Part shown: piece by piece, positions 8,749 through 18,222 of the stretch
Position numbering within the stretch: the first letter of the stretch is position 1
Layout of the letters: every line of letters begins with the position of its first letter
NCBI RefSeq assembly: GCF_040703125.1
Contig: NZ_CP160035.1
Coordinates: forward strand, 496,001-560,000
Direction of reading: 5' to 3'
Length of the DNA stretch: 64,000 bases
DNA from: Flavobacterium ovatum
GTDB taxonomy: Bacteria > Bacteroidota > Bacteroidia > Flavobacteriales > Flavobacteriaceae
Translations under genes and position numbers: made by a program
Notes under the pieces: model-generated
What the model saw: only the letters and a program-made list of their open reading frames with translations
What the model was told of the DNA's origin: nothing
Databases searched by the model: none

Positions 8749-11700
8749 ATGTTAAAAAAGTTTCTTTTTTTTATACTACTAATTTCATTCTCTTGGATTT
8801 ATGCACAAGAAAACAATTCATTGTATAAAACCAAGAAAGTTCCTGTTACTAGTGACACCATAAAAATCGAAGCTTTTAGCATCAATCCTACTCATTTCAA
8901 ATTGATAGGTAGTCAAAATAAATTAATGGATGGTACAAACTATACAGTTGATTTTGAAAAAGGGATACTCATTCTCAAAGAAAGTTTTTTCACTTTTCAA
9001 CTAGATTCGATAACCATTCAGTATTTAAATTATCCTGAATTTTTAACCAAAAAATATCGAATTTACGATCCAAGCAGTGTTGTTGAAACGGATATATCTA
9101 ATCAACCTTTGTATAAGATTGATAATGGACTCGCAAATAAAAACGTCCCTTTTGATGGACTAAACACTTCCGGGAGCATCACCAGAGGCGTTACGATTGG
9201 GAGCAATCAAAATGCTGTTCTAAATTCTAATTTAGATCTTCAAATCACGGGAAAGATATCTGACAAAGTAAGTTTGAGGGCATCCCTCCAAGACAGTAAT
9301 ATTCCGATACAAAATGGCGGTTATTCACAAAAACTAGATCAGTTTGATAATATTTTCATGGAACTTTTCAGTGACAAATGGAACATACGAGCGGGAGATA
9401 TTTTTCTCGAAAATCATAAAACACAGTTCCTGAATTTCAATAAAAAAGTGCAGGGATTGGCTGCCAATTTTGACTTTGGAACAGATGAAAACAAAACCAA
9501 TGTTTTTGCTTCGGCAGCACTGGTTCGTGGACAATATGCCAAAAGTAATTTAAAAGGAATTGAAGGCAATCAAGGCCCCTATAAATTGAAAGGGCAAAAT
9601 GGAGAACTGTATGTACTAGTCATATCAGGATCAGAGAGAGTGTATGTTAATGGACGACAACTGAAAAGAGGTGAAAACAACGATTATACTATCGATTACA
9701 ATGCAGGAGAAATCACCTTCACACCGCTCTTCACCATTACGTCTGAGATGCGAATTGCGATAGAATACCAATATACCGATAGAAACTACACTCGATTTGT
9801 CACCTATGCTGGCGCATCACATGAAAATAAAAAATGGAGTCTTGCTGGTTATTTGTATTCGGAAAATGATGTGAAAAATCAGCCGGTACAGCAGAATCTT
9901 TCTACAGAGCAAGTCCAAATTTTAGCTCAATCAGGAGATAATTCTTTATTGATGACAGCACCTTCCGCTTATTCAGACACCTATTCGGAAAACAAGATTT
10001 TGTATGCTCAAAAAACAGCAAACAACCTTACCTATTATGAATATTCAAACAATCCTGACGACGAACTTTTCAATGTCCGATTCAGCCTAGTAGGAAATAA
10101 TAACGGGAACTATATTTTACAAAACAGTTCTAGCATTACAAAGATATACACTTTTATTGCACCTATAAACAACATACCACAAGGAAATTACGGCGCCATC
10201 ACCCAACTTGTCCCTCCAACCAAGGTACAAGTGGCTACTTTTTTAGGTAAATACAATCCATCTGAAAAAACAGCAGTTAATTTTGAAATTGGACTAAGTA
10301 ATAATGACAAAAATCTTTTCTCTACGCTTGATGACACCAACAATCAAGGTTTGAGTGGGAAAATAAATGCGAAGCAACGTTTGTTATCTAAACAATGGAA
10401 CGTTGATGCGTTTGGAAAATATCAGTTAATTCAAAAAGATTTTAGTTCCGTAGAACGGCTTTATACTATCGAATTTGACAGAGATTGGAATATTGAAACG
10501 ACACTTTTGGGTAACCAAAGTCTACTGACTTCTGGCTTAAATTTTAATTTGAATCCGAAAGCAAATTCTAAAAATAGCGGTGCTTTGACCTATCAATTTG
10601 AAAAGTTAGATTTTTCAGGGAATTTTTCTGGAAACAGACACCTTATCAATGGTTTGTTCCAAGTTAACAATTGGAATTTTAGCACACAAGGAAGTTACTT
10701 AAAAAGTGATGCTACAGCCAGTAAATCAACCTTCATTAGAAACCAAGCTCAGGTACGTTATCATTTTGACAAGAACTGGGTGGGTGCCAGTAACAGAATC
10801 GAAGACAATCAATCAAGAAACAAAACCACCAATGCTTTTACTACATTAAGTCAACGCTATAACGAATATGGTGTATTTATAGGAAGAGGAGACAGCACAA
10901 AAGTCTTTGTCGAATTAGGGCTTTTAAAGAGAAGTAATGATAGTATCCAAAACGGTATTTTACAAAGAGTAAACAACTCCAACTCTTACTTTTTGAAATC
11001 AAAATTAATTCAAACCAATACTAGCGACTTAACGGTTTATGCTAATTATAGAGTTTTGGATTATGAAAATTCAAATAAAAAGAAAGAATCTACATTAAAT
11101 TCGAGAGTAGTTTTTAACGACCGCTTTTTCAATCAATTGTTACAAACAACAACTGCGTATGAAACCAATTCGGGATCATTACCACAACAAGAATATACTT
11201 TTCTAGAAGTCGATTCTGGACAAGGGGTATATATGTGGAATGATTATAATAATAACGGCATTCAAGAGCTACAGGAGTTTGAAATCGCTCCTTTTATTGA
11301 CCAAGCAAAATACATTCAAGTGTTTTTGCCAAACTTAGTTTATATCAAAACGCATCAAACTAAGTTTTCACAATCTTTGATTATCAATCCCAGTCAGTGG
11401 CAAAACAAAACAGGTTTTCCAAAATTGGCTTCCTATTTATACAATCAAACTACTTTTTTAATTGATAGAAAAACAAAAAATAATGGTGATAATTTTGAGC
11501 TAAATCCGTTTGCTACAACATCTGAAAATGTTTTGGGTTTGAGTTCTAGTTTTAGGAACAGTTTGTTTTACAACCGAGGCAAACAAAACCATTCCGTGAC
11601 CTATACGTATTTGGACAACAAAGCCAAAAATCTGCTTTCTAATGGAACTCAAGAAACGGCTAACAGTTCCCATCAATTACAGTATGCACATTTGTATAGA

Positions 11701-12183
11701 AAAAGTTGGTTGTTTGGCTTTTTTACCAAAACTATTGCAACGAGCGTTACCTCCGAAAATTATCCTCTTAAAAACTATACCGTTTCAGGATATCAATTGG
11801 CTCCAAAAATCAGTTATTTATTTTCCAAGAATACGAGTTGGGACCTTTTCTATGAATTGCAAAACAAGAAAAATCAAATTGGCGATTTGGAGACTCTTTT
11901 ACAAAATAGATTTGGGACCTCCATTTCCTATTCAGGCACAAAAAACATTACTTTAAATGGTGAGGTTTCTTTTTATCAAAATAAATATGATGGTAACGAA
12001 TTCTCTTCTGTAGGTTTCCAAATGCTTGAGGGCTTACAAACGGGTCAGAACTTGGTTTGGAAGCTACTTTTACAGAAAAATATCACTCAGTTTTTAGACA
12101 TTAACTTTAATTACCTGGGTCGAAAAAGTGAAACTAGCAAAACCGTTCATACTGGTAATATTCAATTGAGGGCTTATTTTTAA
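8749..12183 (+). CDS. large predicted outer-membrane beta-barrel protein, unknown function
   Basis: An 1144-residue protein with a signal peptide (MLKKFLFFILLISFSWIYAQ, cleavage expected after the AQ). An N-terminal beta-rich region follows (about 30-170). After it come many alternating aromatic/polar strands, e.g. RAGDIFLENHKTQFLNFNKKVQGL and MRIAIEYQYTDRNYTRF. It ends in a strand, GNIQLRAYF, whose final aromatic residue is typical of barrel proteins. A calcium-loop-like segment WNDYNNNGIQELQEFEIAP lies near residue 830. No TonB plug or sorting domain is visible. I do not recognise a named family. The most plausible role is a surface or outer-membrane component conserved in Flavobacteriia. 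Confidence 0.75.
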   Translation: MLKKFLFFILLISFSWIYAQENNSLYKTKKVPVTSDTIKIEAFSINPTHFKLIGSQNKLMDGTNYTVDFEKGILILKESFFTFQLDSITIQYLNYPEFLTKKYRIYDPSSVVETDISNQPLYKIDNGLANKNVPFDGLNTSGSITRGVTIGSNQNAVLNSNLDLQITGKISDKVSLRASLQDSNIPIQNGGYSQKLDQFDNIFMELFSDKWNIRAGDIFLENHKTQFLNFNKKVQGLAANFDFGTDENKTNVFASAALVRGQYAKSNLKGIEGNQGPYKLKGQNGELYVLVISGSERVYVNGRQLKRGENNDYTIDYNAGEITFTPLFTITSEMRIAIEYQYTDRNYTRFVTYAGASHENKKWSLAGYLYSENDVKNQPVQQNLSTEQVQILAQSGDNSLLMTAPSAYSDTYSENKILYAQKTANNLTYYEYSNNPDDELFNVRFSLVGNNNGNYILQNSSSITKIYTFIAPINNIPQGNYGAITQLVPPTKVQVATFLGKYNPSEKTAVNFEIGLSNNDKNLFSTLDDTNNQGLSGKINAKQRLLSKQWNVDAFGKYQLIQKDFSSVERLYTIEFDRDWNIETTLLGNQSLLTSGLNFNLNPKANSKNSGALTYQFEKLDFSGNFSGNRHLINGLFQVNNWNFSTQGSYLKSDATASKSTFIRNQAQVRYHFDKNWVGASNRIEDNQSRNKTTNAFTTLSQRYNEYGVFIGRGDSTKVFVELGLLKRSNDSIQNGILQRVNNSNSYFLKSKLIQTNTSDLTVYANYRVLDYENSNKKKESTLNSRVVFNDRFFNQLLQTTTAYETNSGSLPQQEYTFLEVDSGQGVYMWNDYNNNGIQELQEFEIAPFIDQAKYIQVFLPNLVYIKTHQTKFSQSLIINPSQWQNKTGFPKLASYLYNQTTFLIDRKTKNNGDNFELNPFATTSENVLGLSSSFRNSLFYNRGKQNHSVTYTYLDNKAKNLLSNGTQETANSSHQLQYAHLYRKSWLFGFFTKTIATSVTSENYPLKNYTVSGYQLAPKISYLFSKNTSWDLFYELQNKKNQIGDLETLLQNRFGTSISYSGTKNITLNGEVSFYQNKYDGNEFSSVGFQMLEGLQTGQNLVWKLLLQKNITQFLDINFNYLGRKSETSKTVHTGNIQLRAYF

Positions 12184-12243
12184 TAATTAATATTTCGCTC
12201 TAAAACCATACAATTAGTACCTTTCCAAAAAGTTTATCAAAAA

Positions 12244-13341
12244 ATGAAAACTGAGCATACCAAAGGAACAATCTTAATCGCCGTTTTAAATTGGGGCTTG
12301 GGTCATGCTACTCGTTGTATTCCCATCATTCAGAAACTACAAGAATCTAATTTCACTCCTATTATTGCTTCTAATGGCATGGCATTGGCATTATTAAAAA
12401 AAGAATTCCCCCAAATAAAACATCTGGAATTACCTTCGTACCAAATAGAATATCCTAAACGAAAGATATTATTTAAATGGAAATTAATTCAAAGTTTGCC
12501 CAAGATAGCTAAGGCAGTTTTAGACGAAAATAAAATAGTTCAGGAATGGATCAATCAATATGATATTGACGGCATCATTTCAGATAATAGACTAGGTTGT
12601 TATTCTACAAAAATCCCTTCAGTTTACATTACACACCAAATTAATGTAATGACTGGAAGTACTACTTGGTTCAGTAGTATATTACATCAATATTTTATCA
12701 AAAAATTTAATACTTGTTGGGTTCCTGATCTGCAGCAGTCTATCAACTTGGCGGGAAAACTTAGCCATACTCAAAAAGGGAAACTAAATTTAACATACAT
12801 TGGTCCTATCAGTCGGTTTCAAAAAAAAGAACGTCCCATTCAATATCAACTAATGATTATTTTGTCTGGTCCAGAACCTCAACGGAGCCTATTAGAAACT
12901 AAATTAATCACTGAAATTGTAACGTTTAATGGTTCGGTACTTTTCGTAAAAGGGATAGTTACGAAGGACCAAATTATTGAAAGAGTCAGAAATACAACTT
13001 ACTATAATTACATGAACAGTGAGCAGCTGGAAGAAGCACTGAATGAAAGCGAACTCATTCTTTGCCGCTCTGGTTATAGTTCCATTATGGACTTAGCTCA
13101 GCTTGAAAAGAAAGTGTTCTTCATCCCTACTCCTGGACAGTTTGAACAAGAATATTTGGCAGAAAAACTAGAAGCTGATGGAATCGCTCCATATATGAGT
13201 CAAGATTATTTTTCAATTGAAGCACTTAACAAAACAACTTTATATAGTGGCTTTGTAAATCTAGAAACTACTGTAGAGTGGACTGCTCTATTAAATATTT
13301 TCAATAAAAAAACCGATAGTCAATTTCATAAAGAAACATAA
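12244..13341 (+). CDS. MurG-like (GT28-type) glycosyltransferase family protein
   Basis: A 365-residue protein of the GT-B fold. The N-terminal domain starts with ILIAVLNWGLGHATRCIPI, a glycine/histidine-rich loop like the one in MurG. The C-terminal domain has LILCRSGYSSIMDLAQLEKKVFFIPTPGQFEQEYLAEKL, resembling the nucleotide-sugar-binding region of GT28 enzymes. MurG itself is about the same length, but the sequence is divergent and sits outside a cell-wall cluster, so the sugar and acceptor are unknown. Its stop codon lies inside the terminator hairpin that separates it from phoU. Confidence 0.75.
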   Translation: MKTEHTKGTILIAVLNWGLGHATRCIPIIQKLQESNFTPIIASNGMALALLKKEFPQIKHLELPSYQIEYPKRKILFKWKLIQSLPKIAKAVLDENKIVQEWINQYDIDGIISDNRLGCYSTKIPSVYITHQINVMTGSTTWFSSILHQYFIKKFNTCWVPDLQQSINLAGKLSHTQKGKLNLTYIGPISRFQKKERPIQYQLMIILSGPEPQRSLLETKLITEIVTFNGSVLFVKGIVTKDQIIERVRNTTYYNYMNSEQLEEALNESELILCRSGYSSIMDLAQLEKKVFFIPTPGQFEQEYLAEKLEADGIAPYMSQDYFSIEALNKTTLYSGFVNLETTVEWTALLNIFNKKTDSQFHKET

Positions 13342-13353
13342 CTATCGGTTTTT
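13308..13353. terminator. bidirectional terminator between the glycosyltransferase gene and phoU
   Basis: An 11-bp stem (AAACCGATAGT / ACTATCGGTTT) with flanking A and T tracts. The left arm lies inside the coding sequence and the TAA at 13339-13341 overlaps the right arm. It serves converging transcripts. Confidence 0.75.
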
Positions 13354-13377
13354 GAAAATTTGTTGTCTTAGAAAAGA

Positions 13378-14046
13378 CTATTTTTTTTCAGTGAACTTTT
13401 CGTGTTTGATCATTTTAGCATTAATCATAAAATAAACTGATTCTGCTACATTTGAATTATGGTCTGCAATTCGCTCCATATGCTTTAAGGCAATGATAAG
13501 TTTTGTTCCAGAAACTACTGTTTTAGAATTGCTTTTCATCTCCCCAATTATATTTTCAATAGCATCTATACTATTACTTTTAATGCTATTATTCAAAGCA
13601 AAAATCCTTTCAATTTTTGACTCATCTAAATCTTTAAAACATTCATTAGTTTCAGATGTAATCAACACAACCTCTTTAGTAATATCTATAATATTAAATT
13701 TAGAAATCAACTCATGCTTTTCTTTGATGCTTTTAGATAATTTGATGATACTCATTGACAAATCACCAATTCTTTCAATCTCATTACTAATTTGCATAGC
13801 CGACATGATAAACCTCAAATCTGAAGCAACTGGTTGTTGTAGTGCAAAAACTGTTTGACAAATATCATCAATCTTTAAATCAAGTTTGTCAATTTTATTT
13901 TCTGTCTTTTTTACTTCTTTAACTTCTGCAAAAGGTTCTGAAAGAATAGATTTTACCGCTTCAGAAATTTGACTTTCGGCCAAACCTCCAATTTTTATTA
14001 TAATACTTCTAAGTTTCCCTAGTTCTGTTTCTAAATATGATGCCAT
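13378..14046 (-). CDS. phoU: phosphate signalling protein PhoU
   Basis: A 222-residue all-helical protein with two PhoU repeats (about residues 8-95 and 115-210). Metal-binding acidic signatures are visible in EIERIGDLS (about 88-97) and HMERIADHNSNVAE (about 188-201). PhoU links the Pst transporter to the PhoR kinase and limits phosphate uptake when phosphate is plentiful. It is the last gene of the pst cluster, 89 bases after pstB, with a short-period repeat in the gap. Confidence 0.93.
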   Translation of the reverse strand: MASYLETELGKLRSIIIKIGGLAESQISEAVKSILSEPFAEVKEVKKTENKIDKLDLKIDDICQTVFALQQPVASDLRFIMSAMQISNEIERIGDLSMSIIKLSKSIKEKHELISKFNIIDITKEVVLITSETNECFKDLDESKIERIFALNNSIKSNSIDAIENIIGEMKSNSKTVVSGTKLIIALKHMERIADHNSNVAESVYFMINAKMIKHEKFTEKK

Positions 14047-14059
14047 TGTGAATGGGTTA

Positions 14060-14126
14060 TTTGTTTAAATGTTTAAATGTTTTATGGATTAAACGGTTAA
14101 ACGGTTAAACGTTTAAACGGTTAAAT
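14060..14126. repeat. 8-bp-period inverted tandem repeat between pstB and phoU
   Basis: Two TTTAAATG units are followed by a run of five 8-mers related to GTTAAACG (ATTAAACG, GTTAAACG twice, TTTAAACG, GTTAAATC). The units on the two sides are near reverse complements, so the transcript could fold. The same design occurs at 29047-29106. Confidence 0.7.
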
Positions 14127-14135
14127 CTAAAAAAA

Positions 14136-14888
14136 TTATCCAAATCTTCCTGTTATATAATCTTCAGTTTGTTTCTTAGATGGTTTAGTGAAAATCGTTT
14201 TGGTTTTGTCATACTCAATCAATTCTCCCATATAGAAAAAAGCAGTATTATCACTAATACGTCCTGCTTGTTGCATATTATGTGTTACAATTACAATAGT
14301 ATATTTTTCTTTTAATTCATAAATAAGCTCTTCCACTTTAGAAGTAGAAATAGGATCTAGTGCAGAAGTAGGCTCATCCATCAATAAAATAGAAGGTTGT
14401 ATTGCCAATGCACGTGCAATACACAAACGTTGTTGTTGACCACCTGAAAGTTCAAACGCTGATTTATGTAATTTATCTTTCACCTCATCCCAAAGGGCAA
14501 CTTGCTCAATGGTGGTAATAACACGCTCCTCAATTATTTTTTTATCCGTAATCCCGTTTACTCTAAGTCCGTAGGCTACGTTTTCATAAATTGATTTTGG
14601 AAATGGATTCGGTTTTTGAAAAACCATCCCTACATTTTTCCTTAAGTCATCAACATTGGTTTGTTTATCATAAATATCATTGCCATCAATAGTAATAGAC
14701 CCCGTCATCTGAGTATTATCTATTAGGTCATTCATACGATTCAACAAACGTAAATAAGTTGATTTGCCACAACCAGAAGGACCTATCAATGCTGTTACTG
14801 TATTTTCTTTCATCGACAATGAAATATCGTGTAAGGCTTGAGATTCTCCGTAATAAAAATTTACGTTCTGTGATACTATTTTATGCAT
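14136..14888 (-). CDS. pstB: phosphate ABC transporter ATP-binding protein PstB
   Basis: A 250-residue ABC ATPase that powers the Pst phosphate importer. The Walker A loop GPSGCGKST (residues 36-44), the signature [17 protein letters not shown], Walker [14 protein letters not shown] and the H-loop [13 protein letters not shown] are all intact. The segment NRMNDLI after Walker A is typical of PstB. The length is normal. It lies between pstA (99 bases upstream) and phoU. Those gaps are long for an operon, but no promoter with the Pho repeat is seen in them. Confidence 0.96.
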   Translation of the reverse strand: MHKIVSQNVNFYYGESQALHDISLSMKENTVTALIGPSGCGKSTYLRLLNRMNDLIDNTQMTGSITIDGNDIYDKQTNVDDLRKNVGMVFQKPNPFPKSIYENVAYGLRVNGITDKKIIEERVITTIEQVALWDEVKDKLHKSAFELSGGQQQRLCIARALAIQPSILLMDEPTSALDPISTSKVEELIYELKEKYTIVIVTHNMQQAGRISDNTAFFYMGELIEYDKTKTIFTKPSKKQTEDYITGRFG

Positions 14889-14987
14889 GTTATATTATTA
14901 TTTAATCCTAAAATTAAGAAATCTAATCCTTTTGTGAAATAAAGCAAACCTTAATTATTCAAGGCCGTACTTATTTCCAATTCGGAA

Positions 14988-15866
14988 TTAATTCATTTTT
15001 ACTTTTTTACCAAAATATTTACGAAGCTTATTTGCTAACAAATTTGAAATCAAAACTATGACTATCAAAACAAGTGCTGTCCCGTATGCCATTGCTCTAG
15101 AAGCTTCAATATTCGTTCCGCTAGTAGAAATTACATATAAATGATACGGCAATGCCATGGCTTGATCAAAAATAGAGGTAGGCAATTTAGGCAAAAAATA
15201 CGCAGCAACGGTAAATAAAATGGGGGCCGTTTCACCAGAAACACGTCCTATGGACAAAATTAAACCTGTAATAATATTTGGAAAAGCGATCGGAAAAACT
15301 ACGTTACTTGTTGTTTGCCATTTACTAGCACCTAAGCCTAAACTGGCTTGTCTAAAGGTGTCGTCAACTGCTTTTAAAGACTCTTCCGTAGTTCGGATAA
15401 CAACTGGCAACACTAATAATCCTAGTGTTAATCCCCCTGCCAATATTGAATCTCCAAAACCTAATTTATTTACAAATAAAGACATTCCGAAAAGTCCAAA
15501 TACAATCGAAGGTACTCCTGCAAGGTTGTTGGTCATTTGTTTGATGATCTTTTTTACCCAACCATCTTTTACATATTCATTCATATATAAGGCAGCCAAA
15601 ACTCCTACTGGAAAAGCAAAAACCATACTTACAATGACCAAACATAGTGTTCCAACAATTGCCGGAAAAATCCCTCCACTGGTCATCCCATCTTTAGGCA
15701 TCTCTGAGATAAATTCCCAACTGATCACTCCTATTCCTTTGACTACTATAAAAGCTAAAATCACAAATAAGAGTGCTACAATAGCGTAGCTTATTCCAGT
15801 GAATATTCCAAAAGCAATATTTTGATTACGTCTTTTTCTCTTAACTAATTTATTTTTACTGCTCAT
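14988..15866 (-). CDS. pstA: phosphate ABC transporter permease PstA
   Basis: A 292-residue inner-membrane permease with about six helices. The EAA loop that contacts PstB is visible as TFRQASLGLGASKWQTTSNVVFPIAFPNIITGL (about residues 165-200), and the conserved SGETAPILFTVAAYF follows. It pairs with PstC to form the channel. Its start is one base from the stop of pstC, so the two are translated from one message. Normal length. Confidence 0.95.
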   Translation of the reverse strand: MSSKNKLVKRKRRNQNIAFGIFTGISYAIVALLFVILAFIVVKGIGVISWEFISEMPKDGMTSGGIFPAIVGTLCLVIVSMVFAFPVGVLAALYMNEYVKDGWVKKIIKQMTNNLAGVPSIVFGLFGMSLFVNKLGFGDSILAGGLTLGLLVLPVVIRTTEESLKAVDDTFRQASLGLGASKWQTTSNVVFPIAFPNIITGLILSIGRVSGETAPILFTVAAYFLPKLPTSIFDQAMALPYHLYVISTSGTNIEASRAMAYGTALVLIVIVLISNLLANKLRKYFGKKVKMN

Positions 15867-15867
15867 A

Positions 15868-17076
15868 CTAGTGTTTTTTATGAGATTTACTATTGGTCAC
15901 TAATTCAACCAACATATTAATCCCAAATGTAATGATAAACAAAATACACCCCAAAGCAAACAATGCCTCATAATGCAATCCCCCATTTGGAGCTTCCCCT
16001 AATTCAGCCGCAATAGTTGCAGGAATCGTTCTAACAGGTGCTAAAAAAGTATGTGGAATTACAGCCGCATTACCTGTTACCATCAAAACTGCCATTGTTT
16101 CTCCTATCGCTCTACCGATTCCTAAAATTGCACCAGCCGTTATTCCTGAAGCAGAATGAGGTATAACAACTTTATATATGGTTTGCCAATGACTTGCTCC
16201 AAGAGCTAAACTAGCTTCCTTCATTGCTCTAGGCGTATTGCGCATAGCGTCTTCAGAAATAGTAATAATTGTTGGCAATGCCATAATGGCTAAAACAATA
16301 CTTCCCGCCAAAGCAGTTTCACCCACAGGTAAATTAAATGTACTTTGAATCAAGGGAACTATAATCACTAAACCAAAAAAACCATATACCACAGAAGGAA
16401 TCCCTGCCAGTAGTTCGATTAAGGGCTTCAATAAATTACGTGTTTTTTTCTTGGCAATTTCACTCAAAAAGATGGCAGCTGCTAAACCTATTGGTAATGC
16501 AATAAGAATTGCCCCAAAACTTACCCAAAGTGTACCGTAAATTAAGGGTTTCACACCCATTTGTGCTATAGGCTGCGCAGTTGGAAACCATTCTTCTCCA
16601 GATAAAAATTTAGAGATTGTTATTTTATCAATATCTAGTTCTCTACCAGCAAAATCCTTGGCTTTATAAGTATCCGCGAAGAAAGCAATTATACCAGGAG
16701 TTTTATTAATAAGCTCATTAATTTTCTCAGGGAAATATTCAAAATTTTCTCCTAATTCTTCGTCTGTATAATAATCCGAAATATCGGAAGTTCTAAATAA
16801 AACAATTGGCAAATCGGCCCCTCCTATTTCATTCCAATTCTTAATCTTTTGATCATAAACATCTTTGACTTGAGCTGGTGAAAGTTTTTGTACAGGGTTA
16901 GTTGTTGCTACTGCCAATAAAAAACCATCATCAATGGGCTTCCTACTAAATACTCCTGCCCCTTCAATAAATAAAAAAAAGACAATCAAAATCACCGTAA
17001 CACTGGTAGTTACACTACTCAGCATCAATATAGACTCAATTATCTTCTCTTTGATCTGTTTTAAATTTGTTTTCAA
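15868..17076 (-). CDS. pstC: phosphate ABC transporter permease PstC with PstS-like loop domain
   Basis: A 402-residue permease, about 100 longer than E. coli PstC. After helix 1 (about residues 22-40) a periplasmic stretch of about 100 residues (50-145) closely resembles half of PstS: LSPAQVKDVYDQKIKNWNEI beside PstS LTREQLEKIYIGEIKNWKEV, and later TPGIIAFFADTY beside TKGAIGYVGLAY. The permease domain follows, with EAA loop APRAMKEASLALGASHWQTI in form NTPRAMKEASLALGASHW and IGRAIGETMAVLMVTGN. No ATG precedes the permease in frame. The start used here is TTG at 17074-17076, 22 bases after a -7 element; ATG at codon 18 is the alternative. A Pho-type repeat array lies upstream. Confidence 0.93.
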   Translation of the reverse strand: MKTNLKQIKEKIIESILMLSSVTTSVTVILIVFFLFIEGAGVFSRKPIDDGFLLAVATTNPVQKLSPAQVKDVYDQKIKNWNEIGGADLPIVLFRTSDISDYYTDEELGENFEYFPEKINELINKTPGIIAFFADTYKAKDFAGRELDIDKITISKFLSGEEWFPTAQPIAQMGVKPLIYGTLWVSFGAILIALPIGLAAAIFLSEIAKKKTRNLLKPLIELLAGIPSVVYGFFGLVIIVPLIQSTFNLPVGETALAGSIVLAIMALPTIITISEDAMRNTPRAMKEASLALGASHWQTIYKVVIPHSASGITAGAILGIGRAIGETMAVLMVTGNAAVIPHTFLAPVRTIPATIAAELGEAPNGGLHYEALFALGCILFIITFGINMLVELVTNSKSHKKH

Positions 17077-17098
17077 ATCAGTATATTTAATTTTTCAA

Positions 17099-17165
17099 CA
17101 AAATTACGCTAGACACGCGCCTTTAATGTTTGTAGATTATTAACCTTATGTTAACTTAACGTTAA
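17099..17165 (-). promoter_or_regulatory. pstC promoter with Pho-type 11-bp direct repeats
   Basis: On the minus strand, TTAA units occur at 17162-17165, 17151-17154 and 17140-17143, exactly 11 bases apart, with a further half unit at 17156-17159. The -7 element TAATTTTG is at 17099-17106. Distances from unit to -7 are 59, 48 and 37. The pattern resembles the TTAACA direct repeats of Gram-positive PhoP boxes and the 11-bp period of E. coli Pho boxes. Confidence 0.7.
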
Positions 17166-17200
17166 GAAGTGTTCTTTTGTAAAATAAATAATGCAATAAC

Positions 17201-17230
17201 AAAAAAAGGCCGTCTATTAAGACAGCCTTT
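17201..17230 (-). terminator. terminator after pstS
   Basis: AAAGGCtGTCT, 4-base loop, AGACgGCCTTT on the minus strand with one mismatch, followed by a run of seven Ts. It separates pstS from the pstCAB-phoU transcript. Confidence 0.8.
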
Positions 17231-17258
17231 ACATTTTTATATAAATAACCTATTGAAT

Positions 17259-18113
17259 TTAGTCTAAAGGAACATATCCAATTTCAGAAACATTCTTTTG
17301 TCCAGCAGCAGATAATGCATAATCAACAACTGATTTTACTTTAGCTGCATTTGTTTTGTTATACATATAAAACAAAGGTCTTGAAATTGGGTAGGTTTTA
17401 TCTTTTGCACTTGCTACAGATGGAGCAACATAGTTTTTACCTTGATCGTAAGAAACAGCTAATTGCTTTACTTCTTTAGTCTCATAAGCTAAACCTACAT
17501 ATCCAATAGCTCCTTTAGTTTGCCCTACCGCTTGTACAATTGCACCTGTTGCTGGTAAACTCAAAATATCAGTAGCATAATTTTTCTTATCCATTACTTC
17601 TTCTTTGAAAAACTCATACGTTCCAGAAGAAGACTCTCTTGAGTAAGCAACGATTTTCGCGTCTGCTCCACCAACTTCTTTCCAGTTTTTGATTTCACCA
17701 ATGTAAATTTTTTCCAATTGCTCACGAGTCAACTGTGAAACTTTATTATCTGGATTTACAATTACAGCCAATGCATCATAAGCAATAATTACTTTTTCAA
17801 TTTCAGTTTTAGTTTCAACAAATTTTAATTTTTCTTCTGTTTTCAAATCTCTTGAAGCCATTGCAATATCAGTAGTCCCGTCAATTAAAGCAGTTAATCC
17901 AACTCCTGAACCTCCACCTACAACAGTAATACTCACATTTGCATCATTCTTCATTAATTCCTCAGCTTCTTTTTGAGCTAATGGCAATACTGTATCACTC
18001 CCTTTGATGGTTACAGATACTTCAGCATTACCCTCTTTATTTTCAGTTTTAGCCTTACCACAACTTAACATACCAATCAATGGTAATATTAATAATAATT
18101 TAAATTTATTCAT
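17259..18113 (-). CDS. pstS: phosphate ABC transporter substrate-binding lipoprotein PstS
   Basis: A 284-residue periplasmic phosphate-binding protein. The signal peptide ends in the lipobox GMLSC, with Cys18 as the lipidated residue. The binding motifs are clear: IKGSDTVLPLAQ (about residues 37-48), GGGSGVGLTAL (about 66-76) and SRESSSGTYEFF (about 158-169). Its region 111-215 is similar to the extra domain in PstC. It is transcribed alone from a Pho-type promoter and ends at its own terminator, which lets the binding protein be made in excess over the permease. Confidence 0.95.
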   Translation of the reverse strand: MNKFKLLLILPLIGMLSCGKAKTENKEGNAEVSVTIKGSDTVLPLAQKEAEELMKNDANVSITVVGGGSGVGLTALIDGTTDIAMASRDLKTEEKLKFVETKTEIEKVIIAYDALAVIVNPDNKVSQLTREQLEKIYIGEIKNWKEVGGADAKIVAYSRESSSGTYEFFKEEVMDKKNYATDILSLPATGAIVQAVGQTKGAIGYVGLAYETKEVKQLAVSYDQGKNYVAPSVASAKDKTYPISRPLFYMYNKTNAAKVKSVVDYALSAAGQKNVSEIGYVPLD

Positions 18114-18139
18114 TTTTTAATTTTTTGTTTAATTTTCTA

Positions 18140-18173
18140 CAAAAATAACCTCCCAATATTAACTCTATGTTAA
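18140..18173 (-). promoter_or_regulatory. pstS promoter with Pho-type direct repeats
   Basis: Minus-strand TTAAC at 18170-18173 (plus next base) and TTAAT at 18159-18162, 11 bases apart, with the -7 element TATTTTTG at 18140-18147. The distances are 26 and 15. The gene starts 27 bases after the -7 element. Confidence 0.75.
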
Positions 18174-18222
18174 GGCAATATTATTCAATCTTTATACTTT
18201 ATAATAAAAGCTCAGTTGATTA

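Noticed and set aside
14889..14987. A separate Pho-type promoter for pstB
   Set aside because: TTAA units occur at 14902 and 14914, but the spacing is 12 and no TAnnTTTG lies at the right distance.
15220..15789. A 189-codon frame on the plus strand
   Set aside because: Lies wholly opposite pstA, with no family likeness; an antisense shadow.
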